Source: Erwinia aphidicola
Lineage (GTDB): Bacteria > Pseudomonadota > Gammaproteobacteria > Enterobacterales > Enterobacteriaceae
Reading direction: 5' to 3'
DNA length: 64,000 bases
NCBI RefSeq assembly: GCF_014773485.1
Contig: NZ_JACXBP010000001.1
Span: forward strand, 186,001-250,000
Part shown: positions 18,572 through 28,347 of the stretch, in pieces
How the letters are laid out: each line of letters opens with the position of its first letter
How positions within the stretch are numbered: the stretch's first letter is position 1
Notes under the pieces: model-generated
The model's input: only the letters and a program-made list of their open reading frames with translations
Databases searched by the model: none
What the model was told of the DNA's origin: nothing
Position numbers and translations under genes: made by a program

Positions 18572-19219
18572 GTGAATTCGACTGATAAGCCTGCGGCAAA
18601 AGCCTCAACCCGCCGTTCCCGCGCGGTAGCCGCCAAGCGCAACGCTATTCTGGCGGCAGCGCTGGAGTTTTTTTCCCAGTTTGGCATCCACGGCACCAGC
18701 CTGGATAAAGTGGCTGAACGCGCTGACGTTTCCAAAACCAATCTGCTTTACTATTTCCCGTCGAAAGAAGAGCTGTATATCGCGGTGCTGAAAGATCTGC
18801 TGGACGTGTGGCTGGCGCCGCTGCGTGCGCTGCGTGCCGATCAGCATCCGCTGGAGGCGATACGCGACTACATCCGCCTTAAGCTGGAAGTGTCACGCGA
18901 TCATCCGCAGGCCTCACGTCTGTTCTGTCTGGAGATGCTGCAGGGGGCGCCGCTGCTGAAGGCCGAACTGGCGGGCGATCTCCGTCACCTGGTGGAAGAT
19001 AAAGCGGCGGTGATTGAGGCATGGGTGGTGCAGGGCAAGCTGGCGGCGGTCCAGCCGCACCATCTGATCTTTATGCTGTGGGCCACCACGCAGCACTATG
19101 CCGATTTCTCCACGCAGGTAGAGGCGATAACCGGGCAAACGCTGCAGGATGAGCAGTTCTTTAACCAGACGGTAGAGAACGTGCAGCGCATGGTGATTGA
19201 GGGTATTCGCGTACGCTAA
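18572..19219 (+). CDS. rutR: TetR-family pyrimidine regulator RutR
   Basis: A TetR-type regulator of 215 residues, with a helix-turn-helix in the N-terminal third (GTSLDKVAERADVSKTNLLYYF) and a uracil-binding C-terminal domain nearly identical in pattern to E. coli RutR (ATTQHYADFSTQVEA). GTG 18572 is preferred because GGAG lies 7 bases upstream; ATG 18554 is an in-frame alternative. Divergent from rutA. Confidence 0.94.
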   Translation: MNSTDKPAAKASTRRSRAVAAKRNAILAAALEFFSQFGIHGTSLDKVAERADVSKTNLLYYFPSKEELYIAVLKDLLDVWLAPLRALRADQHPLEAIRDYIRLKLEVSRDHPQASRLFCLEMLQGAPLLKAELAGDLRHLVEDKAAVIEAWVVQGKLAAVQPHHLIFMLWATTQHYADFSTQVEAITGQTLQDEQFFNQTVENVQRMVIEGIRVR

Positions 19220-19243
19220 ACGCAGGCTGAACAGGACAGGTTT

Positions 19244-20224
19244 ATGGATTCCGTTTCACAATTTGTGTTGGGCGCTTCAGTAGCCGTTGCCGTGATGGGG
19301 CGCAAAGCACCGGTATGGCAGGCTGCGGCCGTGGGCGCGGCCTGCGGCACGCTGCCGGACCTTGATGTATTTATCGACCACGGCGATGCTATCCGCAATA
19401 TGACCCTTCACCGTACTGAAAGCCATGCGCTGCTGTGGTTGACCCTGGTTTCGCCGCTGCTGGCCGCGCTGTTTGCCCGCCTTTGCCGCCAGCAGCAGCA
19501 CTTCGCCCGCTGGTGGGTGGCGGTGTGGCTGGCGCTGATCACTCACCCGCTGCTGGATTTGACCACGGTCTACGGCACCCAGCTGGCGCTGCCATTTACC
19601 GATCGGCCGTTTGCCATCGGCAGCATGTTTATTGTCGACCCGCTCTATACGCTGCCGCTGCTGGTGGGAATGGTTGCCGCGCTGGCGTGGCGCGGGGAGC
19701 GCGGGCGACGCTGGAATCGCATCGGGCTGAGCCTCAGCTGTGTTTATCTGCTGTGGAGCATGGTCGCGCAGGCGTGGGTGACGCATGAGGTGAAGCAGCA
19801 GCTGGCGGCAGACCGCGATGATGTTGAGCAACTGCTGGTCACGCCGACAGCCTTAAATACCCTGCAGTGGCGCGTGGTGGTCATGAGGGAGGGCAGCTAT
19901 CAGGAGGGGTTCTATTCACTGCTCAGCCCGCACAAACCGCTGGTATTAACCACCCACGATCGCGGTACGGCGCTGTATCAGCAGCTGGCGTCGAACTGGT
20001 ACGTGCAGCGCGTGGCCTGGTTTAGCCGCGGCTTCTTTGCCATGAAGCAGGTCAATGGCTATATCACCATCACCGATTTGCGGATGGGGGAGGAGCCGGA
20101 CTACACCTTTACCTTTGATCTCGGTCCGCTGCCGCTTAAAGAGGGGCCTTATAAGCCATCGCGTCTGGCGGTACAGCGCCCACCGCTCGGGCAGGCACTG
20201 CATAAACTGTGGTCACGCTTCTAA
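19244..20224 (+). CDS. YdjM-like membrane protein (DUF457, 'metal-dependent hydrolase' family)
   Basis: A polytopic inner-membrane protein of 326 residues. The N-terminal half carries the family motifs GTLPDLDVF, LHRTESHALLW and THPLLDLTTVYGTQ, whose His and Asp residues suggest a metal site. The C-terminal half is a soluble domain. It starts 24 bases after rutR. The biological substrate is unknown. Confidence 0.8.
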   Translation: MDSVSQFVLGASVAVAVMGRKAPVWQAAAVGAACGTLPDLDVFIDHGDAIRNMTLHRTESHALLWLTLVSPLLAALFARLCRQQQHFARWWVAVWLALITHPLLDLTTVYGTQLALPFTDRPFAIGSMFIVDPLYTLPLLVGMVAALAWRGERGRRWNRIGLSLSCVYLLWSMVAQAWVTHEVKQQLAADRDDVEQLLVTPTALNTLQWRVVVMREGSYQEGFYSLLSPHKPLVLTTHDRGTALYQQLASNWYVQRVAWFSRGFFAMKQVNGYITITDLRMGEEPDYTFTFDLGPLPLKEGPYKPSRLAVQRPPLGQALHKLWSRF

Positions 20225-20230
20225 ACCTAC

Positions 20231-20255
20231 CGTGCCGGGCATGATGCCCGGCACG
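20231..20255. repeat. REP-like perfect palindrome at a convergent junction
   Basis: A 12-bp perfect inverted repeat (CGTGCCGGGCAT / ATGCCCGGCACG) around a single G lies between the YdjM-like gene and cycA. It has no T run, but may act as a bidirectional transcription or mRNA-end barrier. It resembles the GGGCATGCCC palindromes elsewhere in the window. Confidence 0.6.
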
Positions 20256-20265
20256 GGCGACAGAG

Positions 20266-21660
20266 TTACCCTGCCTTACGCTTGCGCAGGAACCAACCCA
20301 CCGCCAGCATCAGGAACCACAGCGGCGTTACCATCAGCGCCTGGCGCGTATCGGTTTCCAGCGTCAGCAGCACAATGACGAAAGCGAAGAAGGCGATGCA
20401 GATCCAGCACATGAATTTGCCCAGCGGCATCTTGTAGCTCGATTCAGCGTGCCGCTGCGGGTACTTCTTACGGTACGCCAGGTATGAGCACAGAATAATG
20501 GTCCAGACAAACATAAACAGAATCGCGGATACCGTGGTGACCAGGGTAAACACCGTCATCACGTTCGGGATCAGATAAATCAGCGCAACCCCGCCCAGCA
20601 GGCACAGGCAGGAGAAGAACAGCCCGGTGGTCGGCACGGCGCGGCTTGACAGCATGCCGAAACGACGATGGGCCACGCCCTGTTGCGCCAGACCGTACAG
20701 CATGCGGCTGGTCGAGAAGATACCGCTGTTCGCCGAGGAGGCTGCCGAGGTCAGTACCACAAAGTTAACGATGCTTGCCGCCGCCGGCAGGCCGATCAGC
20801 ACAAACATCTCCACGAACGGGCTGCGGTCCGCGACCACCTGATCCCACGGTGTTACCGCCATAATCACCATCAGCGCCAGCACGTAGAACATAATGATAC
20901 GCAGCGGAATGGCGTTAATTGCACGCGGCAGCACGGTTTTTGGATCGTGCGTTTCAGCGGCAGCGGTGCCGACCAGCTCAATACCCACAAAGGCAAAGAC
21001 CGCGATCTGGAACCCGGCAAAGAAGCCGCTCAGCCCTTTCGGGAACATTCCGCCGTGATCCCAGATATTGCTCAGGGAAGCGGTGCCGCCGCCCGGAGAA
21101 GGGTAGTGCATGGCGACCAGCACGATACCGGTGGCGATCAGCGCAACGATGGCGACGATTTTAATAATCGCAAACCAGAACTCCATTTCGCCAAACAGTT
21201 TTACCGTGGCGATATTCAGCGTTAAGAATATCGCGATGCACAGCAGGGCGCTCATCCAGACCGAGAAGTCGGGGAACCACAGCTGGAAGTAGGAGGCAAT
21301 AGCCACCACATCAGCAATGCCGGTTACCACCCAGCAGAACCAGTAGGTCCAGCCGGTAAAATACCCCGCCCAGGGACCGAGCAGGTCGGCGGCGAAATCG
21401 CTAAAGGATTTGTACTCCAGATTGGAGAGCAGCAGCTCGCCCATGGCGCGCATGACAAAGAACAGCATAAAGCCGATGATCATATAGACGAAGATGATTG
21501 ACGGCCCGGCCAGGCTGATAGTTTTACCCGACCCCATAAACAGACCGGTACCGATCGCACCGCCGATAGCAATCAGCTGAATATGACGATTATGCAGGTT
21601 ACGCCGGAGTGTATCCGGTCCTTCCTCCGAGACGATTGCCTCTTTTGATTGATCAACCAT
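20266..21660 (-). CDS. cycA: D-serine/D-alanine/glycine:H+ symporter CycA
   Basis: An amino-acid permease of the APC family, 464 residues and about 12 membrane segments. Signature stretches such as NRHIQLIAIGGAIGTGLFMG, and the run from SGFFAGFQIAVFAFVGIELV onward, follow E. coli CycA closely. It imports D-Ser, D-Ala, Gly and D-cycloserine. Single-gene transcript. Confidence 0.93.
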   Translation of the reverse strand: MVDQSKEAIVSEEGPDTLRRNLHNRHIQLIAIGGAIGTGLFMGSGKTISLAGPSIIFVYMIIGFMLFFVMRAMGELLLSNLEYKSFSDFAADLLGPWAGYFTGWTYWFCWVVTGIADVVAIASYFQLWFPDFSVWMSALLCIAIFLTLNIATVKLFGEMEFWFAIIKIVAIVALIATGIVLVAMHYPSPGGGTASLSNIWDHGGMFPKGLSGFFAGFQIAVFAFVGIELVGTAAAETHDPKTVLPRAINAIPLRIIMFYVLALMVIMAVTPWDQVVADRSPFVEMFVLIGLPAAASIVNFVVLTSAASSANSGIFSTSRMLYGLAQQGVAHRRFGMLSSRAVPTTGLFFSCLCLLGGVALIYLIPNVMTVFTLVTTVSAILFMFVWTIILCSYLAYRKKYPQRHAESSYKMPLGKFMCWICIAFFAFVIVLLTLETDTRQALMVTPLWFLMLAVGWFLRKRKAG

Positions 21661-21861
21661 ATTGGGTTTCCTGTCCTGTGGTGATGATGTTTAAGCTCTG
21701 ATGGCTTTTAATAAATCGATGATGTCGAGGTTAGTGCGGTCAAGAGCTTAACGCAAAAGACCGGAGGATAAAGCAGAAATTGCGGCTAAACTGCGAGAAG
21801 CACGCATCGCCTGCTTAAAAACCCGGCGTTGATCTCACCCACACAATAAAAGGGGAGGGAA

Positions 21862-22560
21862 ATGAAGCAATTAATCGCATTTGCACTACTGGCTTTGCTT
21901 GGCTGGCTGGCGCTGCCCACCCTGCTAAAAAAACTGCCCGCCGAATGGAATCCCGCTACCCCGCTGGCGGTGACCGACCCGCCCACGCTGGTGACGCGCT
22001 ACAAGCTGAAGCGGCTGGCAAGTGACGGCGCTGGCTGCCTGGCGGTGCTGCAGCAGGCCGAGAGTGCGGGCTATATCAGCTATACGCGCCCCGACAACCT
22101 GCAGGGGCAATGCCCGCTGGTCGACCCGGTGCGTATCACAGGCTTTGGCGAGGTCAAACTCAGCTCAAGCTTTCTCGCCAGCTGCGCGCTGGCGGTGAGC
22201 AGCACGATGCTGGTGACCCAGGCCCTGAAACCGCTGGCGCAGAGTGAGTTAGGCTCGCCTCTGGCGCGGATTGACCACCTTGGCAGTTATGCCTGCCGCA
22301 ATATTTATCATCGTGCGCAAGGGCGGCTGAGCGAGCACGCCAGCGCCGAAGCGTGGGACCTCAGCGCATTTCGCTTGCAAAATGGTCAGCGTATTAGCGT
22401 GCTGAATCACTGGCAGGCGAATGATGCCCGCAGTCGCTGGTTGCATCAGGTGTTTGCGCAAAGCTGCGGCCTGTTCGGCAACTCGCTGGGGCCGGAATAT
22501 AACGCCGCTCACGCCAACCATTTTCATCTGGGCATGCGCGGGTTTAGCCTCTGTCGCTGA
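21862..22560 (+). CDS. Extensin-family protein with LAS-metallopeptidase-like motifs
   Basis: A 232-residue protein of the bacterial 'extensin-like C-terminal' family. A hydrophobic N-terminus (1-24) suggests a membrane anchor or signal peptide. The C-terminal domain has SEHASAEAWDL and HANHFHLGM, which correspond in spacing to the zinc ligands of LAS/M15 peptidases, and paired Cys. A periplasmic cell-wall role is plausible but unproven for the family. Confidence 0.75.
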   Translation: MKQLIAFALLALLGWLALPTLLKKLPAEWNPATPLAVTDPPTLVTRYKLKRLASDGAGCLAVLQQAESAGYISYTRPDNLQGQCPLVDPVRITGFGEVKLSSSFLASCALAVSSTMLVTQALKPLAQSELGSPLARIDHLGSYACRNIYHRAQGRLSEHASAEAWDLSAFRLQNGQRISVLNHWQANDARSRWLHQVFAQSCGLFGNSLGPEYNAAHANHFHLGMRGFSLCR

Positions 22561-23150
22561 GGGCTACCCTGCGAATTTCATCTTTTAACCCCGTTTGATT
22601 GTCAGGGTGGGTAAGCGTAAGGCCTTAGTATAAATGTGGATATATCTGATGTTTTTCCCCGCAGGTTAATCTATTGTGTAAAGCCAAATTGGTTAAGGTT
22701 AAGGATAATTAACAATGATATCAGTGTGTTTAACTAGTAACCCACAGGAAGTTACTGTTTTTTAACCAAAATACCCTAATTGATCGTGTAAAACTTTTAT
22801 GTGTAAACGGCAAGGAAAAGGGGGCAAATTTATTGAATATTTATAGGAAAAATCCTATTCTAACGCCATGTGGTGAGGGCGGAGATAAATCTCGCTATCC
22901 CGGTTGCAGATCATTTGGTGCTGGCATGCCTGCTTTTTTAACGGCTGCAGAACGCTTTTTCGGGATAATTTCCCCGATAATTTTTAATGCCCCCAGTCAT
23001 GAATAATGCTGCATTAAGCACGGCTTTAACGCCTGGCGGAACACGCGGGATAGTTAGCTTTTACTCGACGACATTCATTTTTTGCGACCAGTTAGACAAT
23101 GACAATTATAATTAGGGTATGGAGTTTTACCACTGTCCCGCTGAGGCGTC
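22561..23150. other. AT-rich region upstream of sdiA
   Basis: About 590 bases without a credible gene, clearly more AT-rich than its surroundings (22660-22860). It must contain the sdiA promoter. The only distinct motif is a dyad at 22843-22858. Confidence 0.5.
22843..22858. promoter_or_regulatory. Dyad ATAGGA-AAAA-TCCTAT, RcsAB-box-like
   Basis: A perfect 6-bp dyad with a 4-bp spacer. Its core TAGGAAAAATCCTA matches 11 of 14 positions of the RcsAB box consensus as I recall it (TAAGAATATTCCTA). It lies about 290 bases upstream of sdiA, so any role in sdiA control is speculative. Confidence 0.3.
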
Positions 23151-23873
23151 ATGACACCTGAGAACTATTTCAGTTGGCGAACCGAAATGCAATTTGCCTT
23201 TAGTCAGGTTGTCAGCAAGGCTGATATTACCCGTACGATTGAACAGCAGATGTCTCATCTGGGATTCGATTTTTATGCATTTTTTATTCGGCACCCCGTT
23301 CCTTTTACCCGGCCGAAAACCTTTTTTTTTACTAATTATCCACAGAATTGGGTCGAGTATTATTTGCAGGAGGACTTTGCACAGCTCGATCCGGTTTTGA
23401 AAAATTGTCGTGCTCCTGGCAACGTCTGGCCGTGGGACGAAATGGCCGATGCAGCAGGCAGAAAAGTGTTCCTGGCTGCCCGTAAACACGGCATCTATCA
23501 CGGTATTTCATGTTCGATGATGGCGAAGAATCGATCTATGGGTATCTTGTCGATGTCCTATGCTTGTGAAAGTAAGACTATTCAGTTAACAACTGGACTG
23601 GAGCTTCAACTTCAGAACCTGGCCGAACTGAGCCTTGCTGCGCTGATCGAGATGGATGATATCTCGATGACGGCCGCTAAACTGGAATTAAGTGAACGAG
23701 AATTGGAGATACTAAAATGGACAGCAGAGGGAAAAACTTCTGCAGAAATATCCTTAATACTCTCAATTTCAAAAAATACGGTGAACTTTCACCAAAAAAA
23801 CATGCAAAAACGATTTAATGCACCAAACAAAACGCAAATCGCCTCTTACGCTGCAGCAATCGGTTTAATCTGA
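23151..23873 (+). CDS. sdiA: LuxR-family quorum-sensing receptor SdiA
   Basis: An acyl-homoserine-lactone receptor and transcription factor of 240 residues. The ligand domain includes RHPVPFTRPK, W67, Y71 and D80-P81, the residues that contact the lactone ring and amide in SdiA/LuxR proteins. The DNA-binding domain (175-240) reads SERELEILKWTAEGKTSAEI and NTVNFHQKNMQK, almost identical to E. coli SdiA. Position also fits: yecF-uvrY-uvrC follow, as in E. coli. The important difference is that an AHL synthase gene lies immediately downstream on the same strand, so this SdiA is not an orphan. Confidence 0.93.
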   Translation: MTPENYFSWRTEMQFAFSQVVSKADITRTIEQQMSHLGFDFYAFFIRHPVPFTRPKTFFFTNYPQNWVEYYLQEDFAQLDPVLKNCRAPGNVWPWDEMADAAGRKVFLAARKHGIYHGISCSMMAKNRSMGILSMSYACESKTIQLTTGLELQLQNLAELSLAALIEMDDISMTAAKLELSERELEILKWTAEGKTSAEISLILSISKNTVNFHQKNMQKRFNAPNKTQIASYAAAIGLI

Positions 23874-23883
23874 AAGAGGATGC

Positions 23884-23903
23884 AACTACTATTTTTGGTA
23901 GTT
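23884..23903. promoter_or_regulatory. Candidate lux box upstream of the AHL synthase
   Basis: The 20-base element AACTACTATTTTTGGTAGTT has perfect 6-bp arms and fits the NNCT-N12-AGNN lux-box layout. It begins 10 bases after the sdiA stop and ends 97 bases before the luxI-type start, a typical position for LuxR-type activation. Assignment rests on pattern and position. Confidence 0.55.
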
Positions 23904-24000
23904 TCGTATTGCTAACCGGTTGTCTACCCTGCGCCCAGGGTGACAACCCTGCCCGTGCCGTCAGGAGCGGCGCTCACGAGGGAATGCGACAGGGGATTAT

Positions 24001-24627
24001 ATGAAGATTATCCAGACCAGATTGAAGGACATGCCATCGTCGTTGCTGGCAGAATTAGGAAGTTATCGGTATAGCGTTTTTGCCCGCGGTGAGGGCTGGT
24101 CAATTCCTTCACGCCTGAGCACTCCGGGACAGGAGTACGACCGCTATGACCGATCTGATGTGATCTGGTTGATCGCCTGGAAAGCGCAGCATGGTATTTG
24201 CGGCTGCGTACGCCTGATGGCGTGGCACAACCCCGATAATAATTCGTCGGAGATGATCGGTGACAGTGAGTCTGACGACAGCGAAATTGTCTGGGAAATG
24301 TCGCGCTTTTCCGCCCGGCTTGAGATTGACGCCGAACTGCCACTCAATATTTTATGGCATGCGGTACAGCTGGCGGCGCAGTCCGGCGTGAAATACCTTT
24401 ACAGCGCGGCAACGCCAATGCTGGAACAGATGTTTGAACAGCATCAGGTGAATTATGAACCCCTCACGCCGGGGATTATCCAGTCAGAGGATAATCTGTT
24501 TGCGGTGAAAATCCCGGTGCAGCAGCCTAATCTGGCGGAAAAATTCCACGGGGCGCGGCGTTTTCGTCCTGAGGAAGTGCTGCCCACGCTGGGCGTTTCG
24601 GTTAGCTGGGGAGCCCGCGGGCGTTAG
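24001..24627 (+). CDS. LuxI-family acyl-homoserine-lactone synthase, cognate to SdiA
   Basis: An autoinducer synthase of 208 residues that makes an N-acyl-homoserine lactone from S-adenosylmethionine and an acyl-ACP. The invariant LuxI residues are present: R23, F27, W33, D47, D50, R71, E99 and R102. The stretch W..P.......EYDRYDRSDVIWL is the family's N-terminal signature. It follows sdiA by 127 bases on the same strand and ends 4 bases before convergent glpM. Other Erwiniaceae AHL pairs such as EsaI/EsaR are convergent, so this is a different system; the sdiA-linked enzyme of Pantoea/Erwinia has been called PhzI. Acyl chain length cannot be read from sequence. Confidence 0.9.
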   Translation: MKIIQTRLKDMPSSLLAELGSYRYSVFARGEGWSIPSRLSTPGQEYDRYDRSDVIWLIAWKAQHGICGCVRLMAWHNPDNNSSEMIGDSESDDSEIVWEMSRFSARLEIDAELPLNILWHAVQLAAQSGVKYLYSAATPMLEQMFEQHQVNYEPLTPGIIQSEDNLFAVKIPVQQPNLAEKFHGARRFRPEEVLPTLGVSVSWGARGR

Positions 24628-24631
24628 TCGC

Positions 24632-24973
24632 TCAGTGACCCTGCCACTTTGACCACAGCGTGATTAATAACCACGCTGCCGCACACCAGCACACTACGGC
24701 TGCCAGTAGCGCCCACGGCAGCCGCATCAAATTGATCAAATACCATAGCGATAGCAGATAGACAAAATAGGGAATGATCGCCCACATCCCGAAAAGGATG
24801 GTGGTGCGTAGTGCTTCAACACCGCGTTCACTGGCAACAATATAGTGAGCCAGCAGGGCGAATGTGGGAAACAGCGGGATCAGACCGGCAAGATAGTAAT
24901 TGCGGGTTTTAGACAGAATGCCAATTAACACCACAACGAAAGCGCCGAGTAATGCTTTGAAAAGTAAGGCCAT
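24632..24973 (-). CDS. glpM: GlpM family membrane protein
   Basis: A small inner-membrane protein of 113 residues with four hydrophobic segments. GILSKTRNYYLAGLIPLFPT and YIVASERGVEALRTTILFGM match the GlpM family first described in Pseudomonas. Function is poorly known. Convergent with the AHL synthase gene. Confidence 0.82.
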   Translation of the reverse strand: MALLFKALLGAFVVVLIGILSKTRNYYLAGLIPLFPTFALLAHYIVASERGVEALRTTILFGMWAIIPYFVYLLSLWYLINLMRLPWALLAAVVCWCAAAWLLITLWSKWQGH

Positions 24974-25067
24974 TGCTTTATTCAGTCAGCGAAAACCTTA
25001 AGATGTGACAAAATCACTGAAAAAGCAATGGACCTTTTATGAGCCAGCGTGCGCCAGCGCAAGGGGA

Positions 25068-25292
25068 TTACTGGCGGAACGCGAACTTAATTTGCTTAAC
25101 GGTGTTGCTAAATACTTCCGCCTGCTGCCGATCTTCGAGATCGGCGATGTAGCGTTCCATCTTGATAATCACTTTCCCGGCATCGGCCTGACCCATTCCC
25201 TTCAGCATCAGCGTAACCAGTGCCTTCATACAGGTCACTTCGTTGGCGAGTGCCTGCACTTCTTCGCTGGTTGTAAAGTCAATCTGACTCAT
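25068..25292 (-). CDS. yecF: YecF (DUF2594) protein
   Basis: A 74-residue protein matching E. coli YecF ([35 protein letters not shown]). ATG 25292 (MSQIDF) follows GGGAGAG at proper spacing; an upstream in-frame start at 25304 is less likely. It lies between the sdiA locus and uvrY as in E. coli. Function unknown. Confidence 0.88.
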   Translation of the reverse strand: MSQIDFTTSEEVQALANEVTCMKALVTLMLKGMGQADAGKVIIKMERYIADLEDRQQAEVFSNTVKQIKFAFRQ

Positions 25293-25791
25293 GATCTCTC
25301 CCAATAGTCATTGAAAACAGCGCACCTGGCAGGTAGACCAGGCACTAAAAGTTGTTAAAAGTATATCACATAATGGTATGAAGGAATCCCCTGCGCGGGA
25401 CGCTTAAGATTAAACTGAACTCATCACTCAGGCAGCGGTGATTAACATTGATGGCAGAATAGGATGGCGAATCGGCTGCCGCATAAAAAGAGTGAGCTAT
25501 TATTTTTTCAAAATTTAAACTATTGCCGGATAAATCTATCTATTTGTAATATATGTGATAATTTACTATGATTTGAATCTGTTATTGATGGAGCGAGTTA
25601 TCTGGCCCTGATAGTTGTGCTAATACAGTGGCAATGTTGTTGGATTTTCGCGCGAATAAAATGCGCTGGATAATTATTTTTTCTGCGCTATGTATCATTA
25701 TTTCTGTTCTAACACTGCTGGAAAAGTAGTAACATAATGGCCCTGCCAATGTCTCTACTGTCACCCGCCTCAGCCATCTAGGGAGCCTCTT
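25293..25791. other. Intergenic region between divergent yecF and uvrY
   Basis: About 500 bases, AT-rich from 25490 to 25740. It carries the divergent promoters for yecF and the uvrY-uvrC operon. No gene or clear operator was seen. Confidence 0.4.
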
Positions 25792-26451
25792 TTGATAAGC
25801 GTATTTCTTGTTGATGACCACGAACTGGTACGTGCAGGTATTCGTCGCATCCTGGAAGATATCAAAGGTATCCAGGTCGTCGGCGAAGCCAACTGCGGTG
25901 AGGATGCGGTAAAGTGGTGCCGTAGCAACAGTGCCGACGTGGTGCTGATGGATATGAACATGCCCGGCATTGGCGGCCTTGAGGCCACGCGTAAGATTGT
26001 GCGCTACGCCCCGGACAGCAAAATCATCATGCTGACCATCTATACGGAGAACCCGCTGCCGGCGAAAGTCATGCAGGCTGGGGCTTCCGGCTACCTGAGC
26101 AAAGGTGCCGCGCCGCAGGAAGTGGTCAGCGCGATACGCTCCGTGAATGCCGGGCAGCGCTATATTGCTTCAGATATTGCTCAACAGATGGCGTTAAGCC
26201 AGCTTGAACCGCAAAAAGCGGAATCACCCTTCAGCTGTTTGTCGGAACGCGAATTGCAGATTATGCTGATGATTACCAAAGGCCAGAAAGTGACGGAAAT
26301 TTCCGAACAGCTTAACCTGAGCCCGAAAACCGTTAACAGCTATCGCTACCGCATGTTCAGCAAACTTAACATTAGTGGTGACGTAGAGTTAACGCACCTG
26401 GCCATTCGTCATGGCCTGTACAATGCGGAGCCGTTAATCAGTAGTGAGTGA
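25792..26451 (+). CDS. uvrY: Response regulator UvrY (GacA family)
   Basis: A FixJ/NarL-type response regulator of 219 residues. The receiver domain has the acidic pair D8-D9 and phospho-acceptor D54 (VLMDMNMPG). The C-terminal LuxR-type helix-turn-helix reads [17 protein letters not shown]...[13 protein letters not shown], with the gap omitted here. With the BarA kinase it drives the CsrB/C small RNAs. The start is TTG with GGGAGCC upstream, and it overlaps uvrC by 8 bases. Confidence 0.95.
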   Translation: MISVFLVDDHELVRAGIRRILEDIKGIQVVGEANCGEDAVKWCRSNSADVVLMDMNMPGIGGLEATRKIVRYAPDSKIIMLTIYTENPLPAKVMQAGASGYLSKGAAPQEVVSAIRSVNAGQRYIASDIAQQMALSQLEPQKAESPFSCLSERELQIMLMITKGQKVTEISEQLNLSPKTVNSYRYRMFSKLNISGDVELTHLAIRHGLYNAEPLISSE

Positions 26452-28276
26452 TCTGTTTGATGCTAAATCTTTCCTGAAAACCGTCACCAGTCAGCCTGGT
26501 GTCTACCGGATGTATGATGCCGGCGGCACAGTCATCTATGTCGGTAAAGCGAAGGATCTTAAAAAGCGCCTGACCAGCTATTTTCGCGGCAATCTCGCCA
26601 GCCGGAAAACCGAAGCGCTGGTGGCACAAATTCAGCAAATTGATGTGACGGTAACGCACACCGAAACCGAAGCGTTACTGCTTGAGCACAACTACATCAA
26701 GCTCTACCAGCCGCGCTATAACGTGCTGCTGCGTGACGATAAATCCTATCCTTATATCTTCCTGAGTGCGGATACCCATCCACGCCTTGCCAGCCACCGC
26801 GGCGCCAAGCATGCGAAAGGGGAGTACTTTGGTCCTTTTCCCAATGGTTATGCGGTACGCGAAACGCTGTCGCTGTTGCAAAAAGTCTTTCCTGTACGCC
26901 AGTGCGAAAACAGCGTTTACCGCAATCGCACGCGTCCCTGCCTGCAGTATCAGATTGGTCGCTGCCTCGGGCCATGCGTCGCAGGACTGGTTTCGGAAGA
27001 GGAATACGCGCAGCAAATTAATTACGTCCGGCTGTTCCTGTCCGGTAAAGATGATCAGGTGCTCAACCAGCTGGTGGGACGGATGGAAAACGCCAGCCGC
27101 GATCTGCGCTTTGAAGAAGCGGCCAGGCTGCGCGATCAAATTCAGGCCGTGCGCCGGGTTACCGAGAAGCAGTTTGTCTCTAACCAGGGCGACGACCTTG
27201 ATGTGATTGGCGTGGCATTTGACTCGGGCATGGCCTGCCTGCATGTGCTGTTTATCCGCCAGGGGAAAGTGCTGGGCAGCCGCAGCTATTTCCCGAAAGT
27301 GCCGGGCGGCACCGATCTGTCAGAAGTGGTGCAAACCTTTGTCGGTCAGTTCTACCTGCAGGGGAGCCAGGCGCGCACGCTGCCAGGAGATATTCTGCTG
27401 GACTTTACGCTGCCGGAAAAAGATCTGCTGGCGGAGTCGCTGACCGAACTGGCAGGGCGGCGCGTGTCGATTCAGAGCAAACCGCGCGGCGATCGCGCCC
27501 GCTACCTGAAGCTGGCCCGCACCAATGCGGCCACTGCGCTGGTGACGCGTCTGGCGCAGCACTCCACCATCCATCAACGGCTGGCTGCGCTGGCGCAGAC
27601 CCTGGAGCTGCCGCCAATCCGTCGTATGGAGTGTTTCGATATCAGCCATACCATGGGCGAGCAGACCGTTGCTTCCTGTGTGGTGTTCGATGCTAACGGG
27701 CCGCTGCGCAGTGAGTATCGTCGTTACAATATTACGGGAATTACCCCGGGTGATGACTACGCGGCAATGAATCAGGTGCTGCGCCGCCGCTATGGCAAAG
27801 CGATTGAAGAGAGCAAAATCCCGGATGTGATCCTGATCGATGGCGGGAAAGGCCAGCTGGCGCAGGCGAAAACAGTGTTTGCCGAGCTGGATGTTCCCTG
27901 GGATAAAAATCGCCCGCTGCTGCTCGGCGTCGCGAAAGGGAGCGATCGTCGGGCAGGGCTGGAAACGCTGTTCCTCGAGCCGGAAGGTGAGGGCTTTGCT
28001 CTGCCGGCGGACTCCCCGGCGCTGCATGTTATCCAGCATATTCGTGATGACTCTCACAATCACGCAATTACGGGTCATCGTAATAAACGGGCAAAAGTGA
28101 AGAACACCAGCGCACTGGAAACCATCGAAGGCATCGGCCCGAAACGGCGCCAGTCGCTACTTAAGTACATGGGGGGCCTGCAACCGCTGATTAATGCCTC
28201 GGTTGAGGAGATCGCCAGCGTCCCGGGAATATCGCACGCGCTGGCGGAAAAAATCTTCCATGCGCTGAAACACTAA
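26444..28276 (+). CDS. uvrC: Excinuclease ABC subunit C
   Basis: The dual-incision nuclease of nucleotide excision repair, 610 residues. It has an N-terminal GIY-YIG nuclease ([20 protein letters not shown]), a UVR motif near 205-240, an RNase-H-like 5' nuclease domain ([17 protein letters not shown]) and C-terminal helix-hairpin-helix motifs ([19 protein letters not shown]). GTG start inside uvrY implies translational coupling. Confidence 0.96.
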   Translation: MSDLFDAKSFLKTVTSQPGVYRMYDAGGTVIYVGKAKDLKKRLTSYFRGNLASRKTEALVAQIQQIDVTVTHTETEALLLEHNYIKLYQPRYNVLLRDDKSYPYIFLSADTHPRLASHRGAKHAKGEYFGPFPNGYAVRETLSLLQKVFPVRQCENSVYRNRTRPCLQYQIGRCLGPCVAGLVSEEEYAQQINYVRLFLSGKDDQVLNQLVGRMENASRDLRFEEAARLRDQIQAVRRVTEKQFVSNQGDDLDVIGVAFDSGMACLHVLFIRQGKVLGSRSYFPKVPGGTDLSEVVQTFVGQFYLQGSQARTLPGDILLDFTLPEKDLLAESLTELAGRRVSIQSKPRGDRARYLKLARTNAATALVTRLAQHSTIHQRLAALAQTLELPPIRRMECFDISHTMGEQTVASCVVFDANGPLRSEYRRYNITGITPGDDYAAMNQVLRRRYGKAIEESKIPDVILIDGGKGQLAQAKTVFAELDVPWDKNRPLLLGVAKGSDRRAGLETLFLEPEGEGFALPADSPALHVIQHIRDDSHNHAITGHRNKRAKVKNTSALETIEGIGPKRRQSLLKYMGGLQPLINASVEEIASVPGISHALAEKIFHALKH

Positions 28277-28347
28277 GCATTGCAACACCCGGGGCAATGT
28301 AGCAACATAGGGACAAATTCTACTCTGTCCAGACAGTTAGCGTAATT

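Noticed and set aside
25582..25821. 79-codon minus-strand frame upstream of uvrY
   Set aside because: It overlaps the uvrY start and lies in the promoter region. No plausible protein features.
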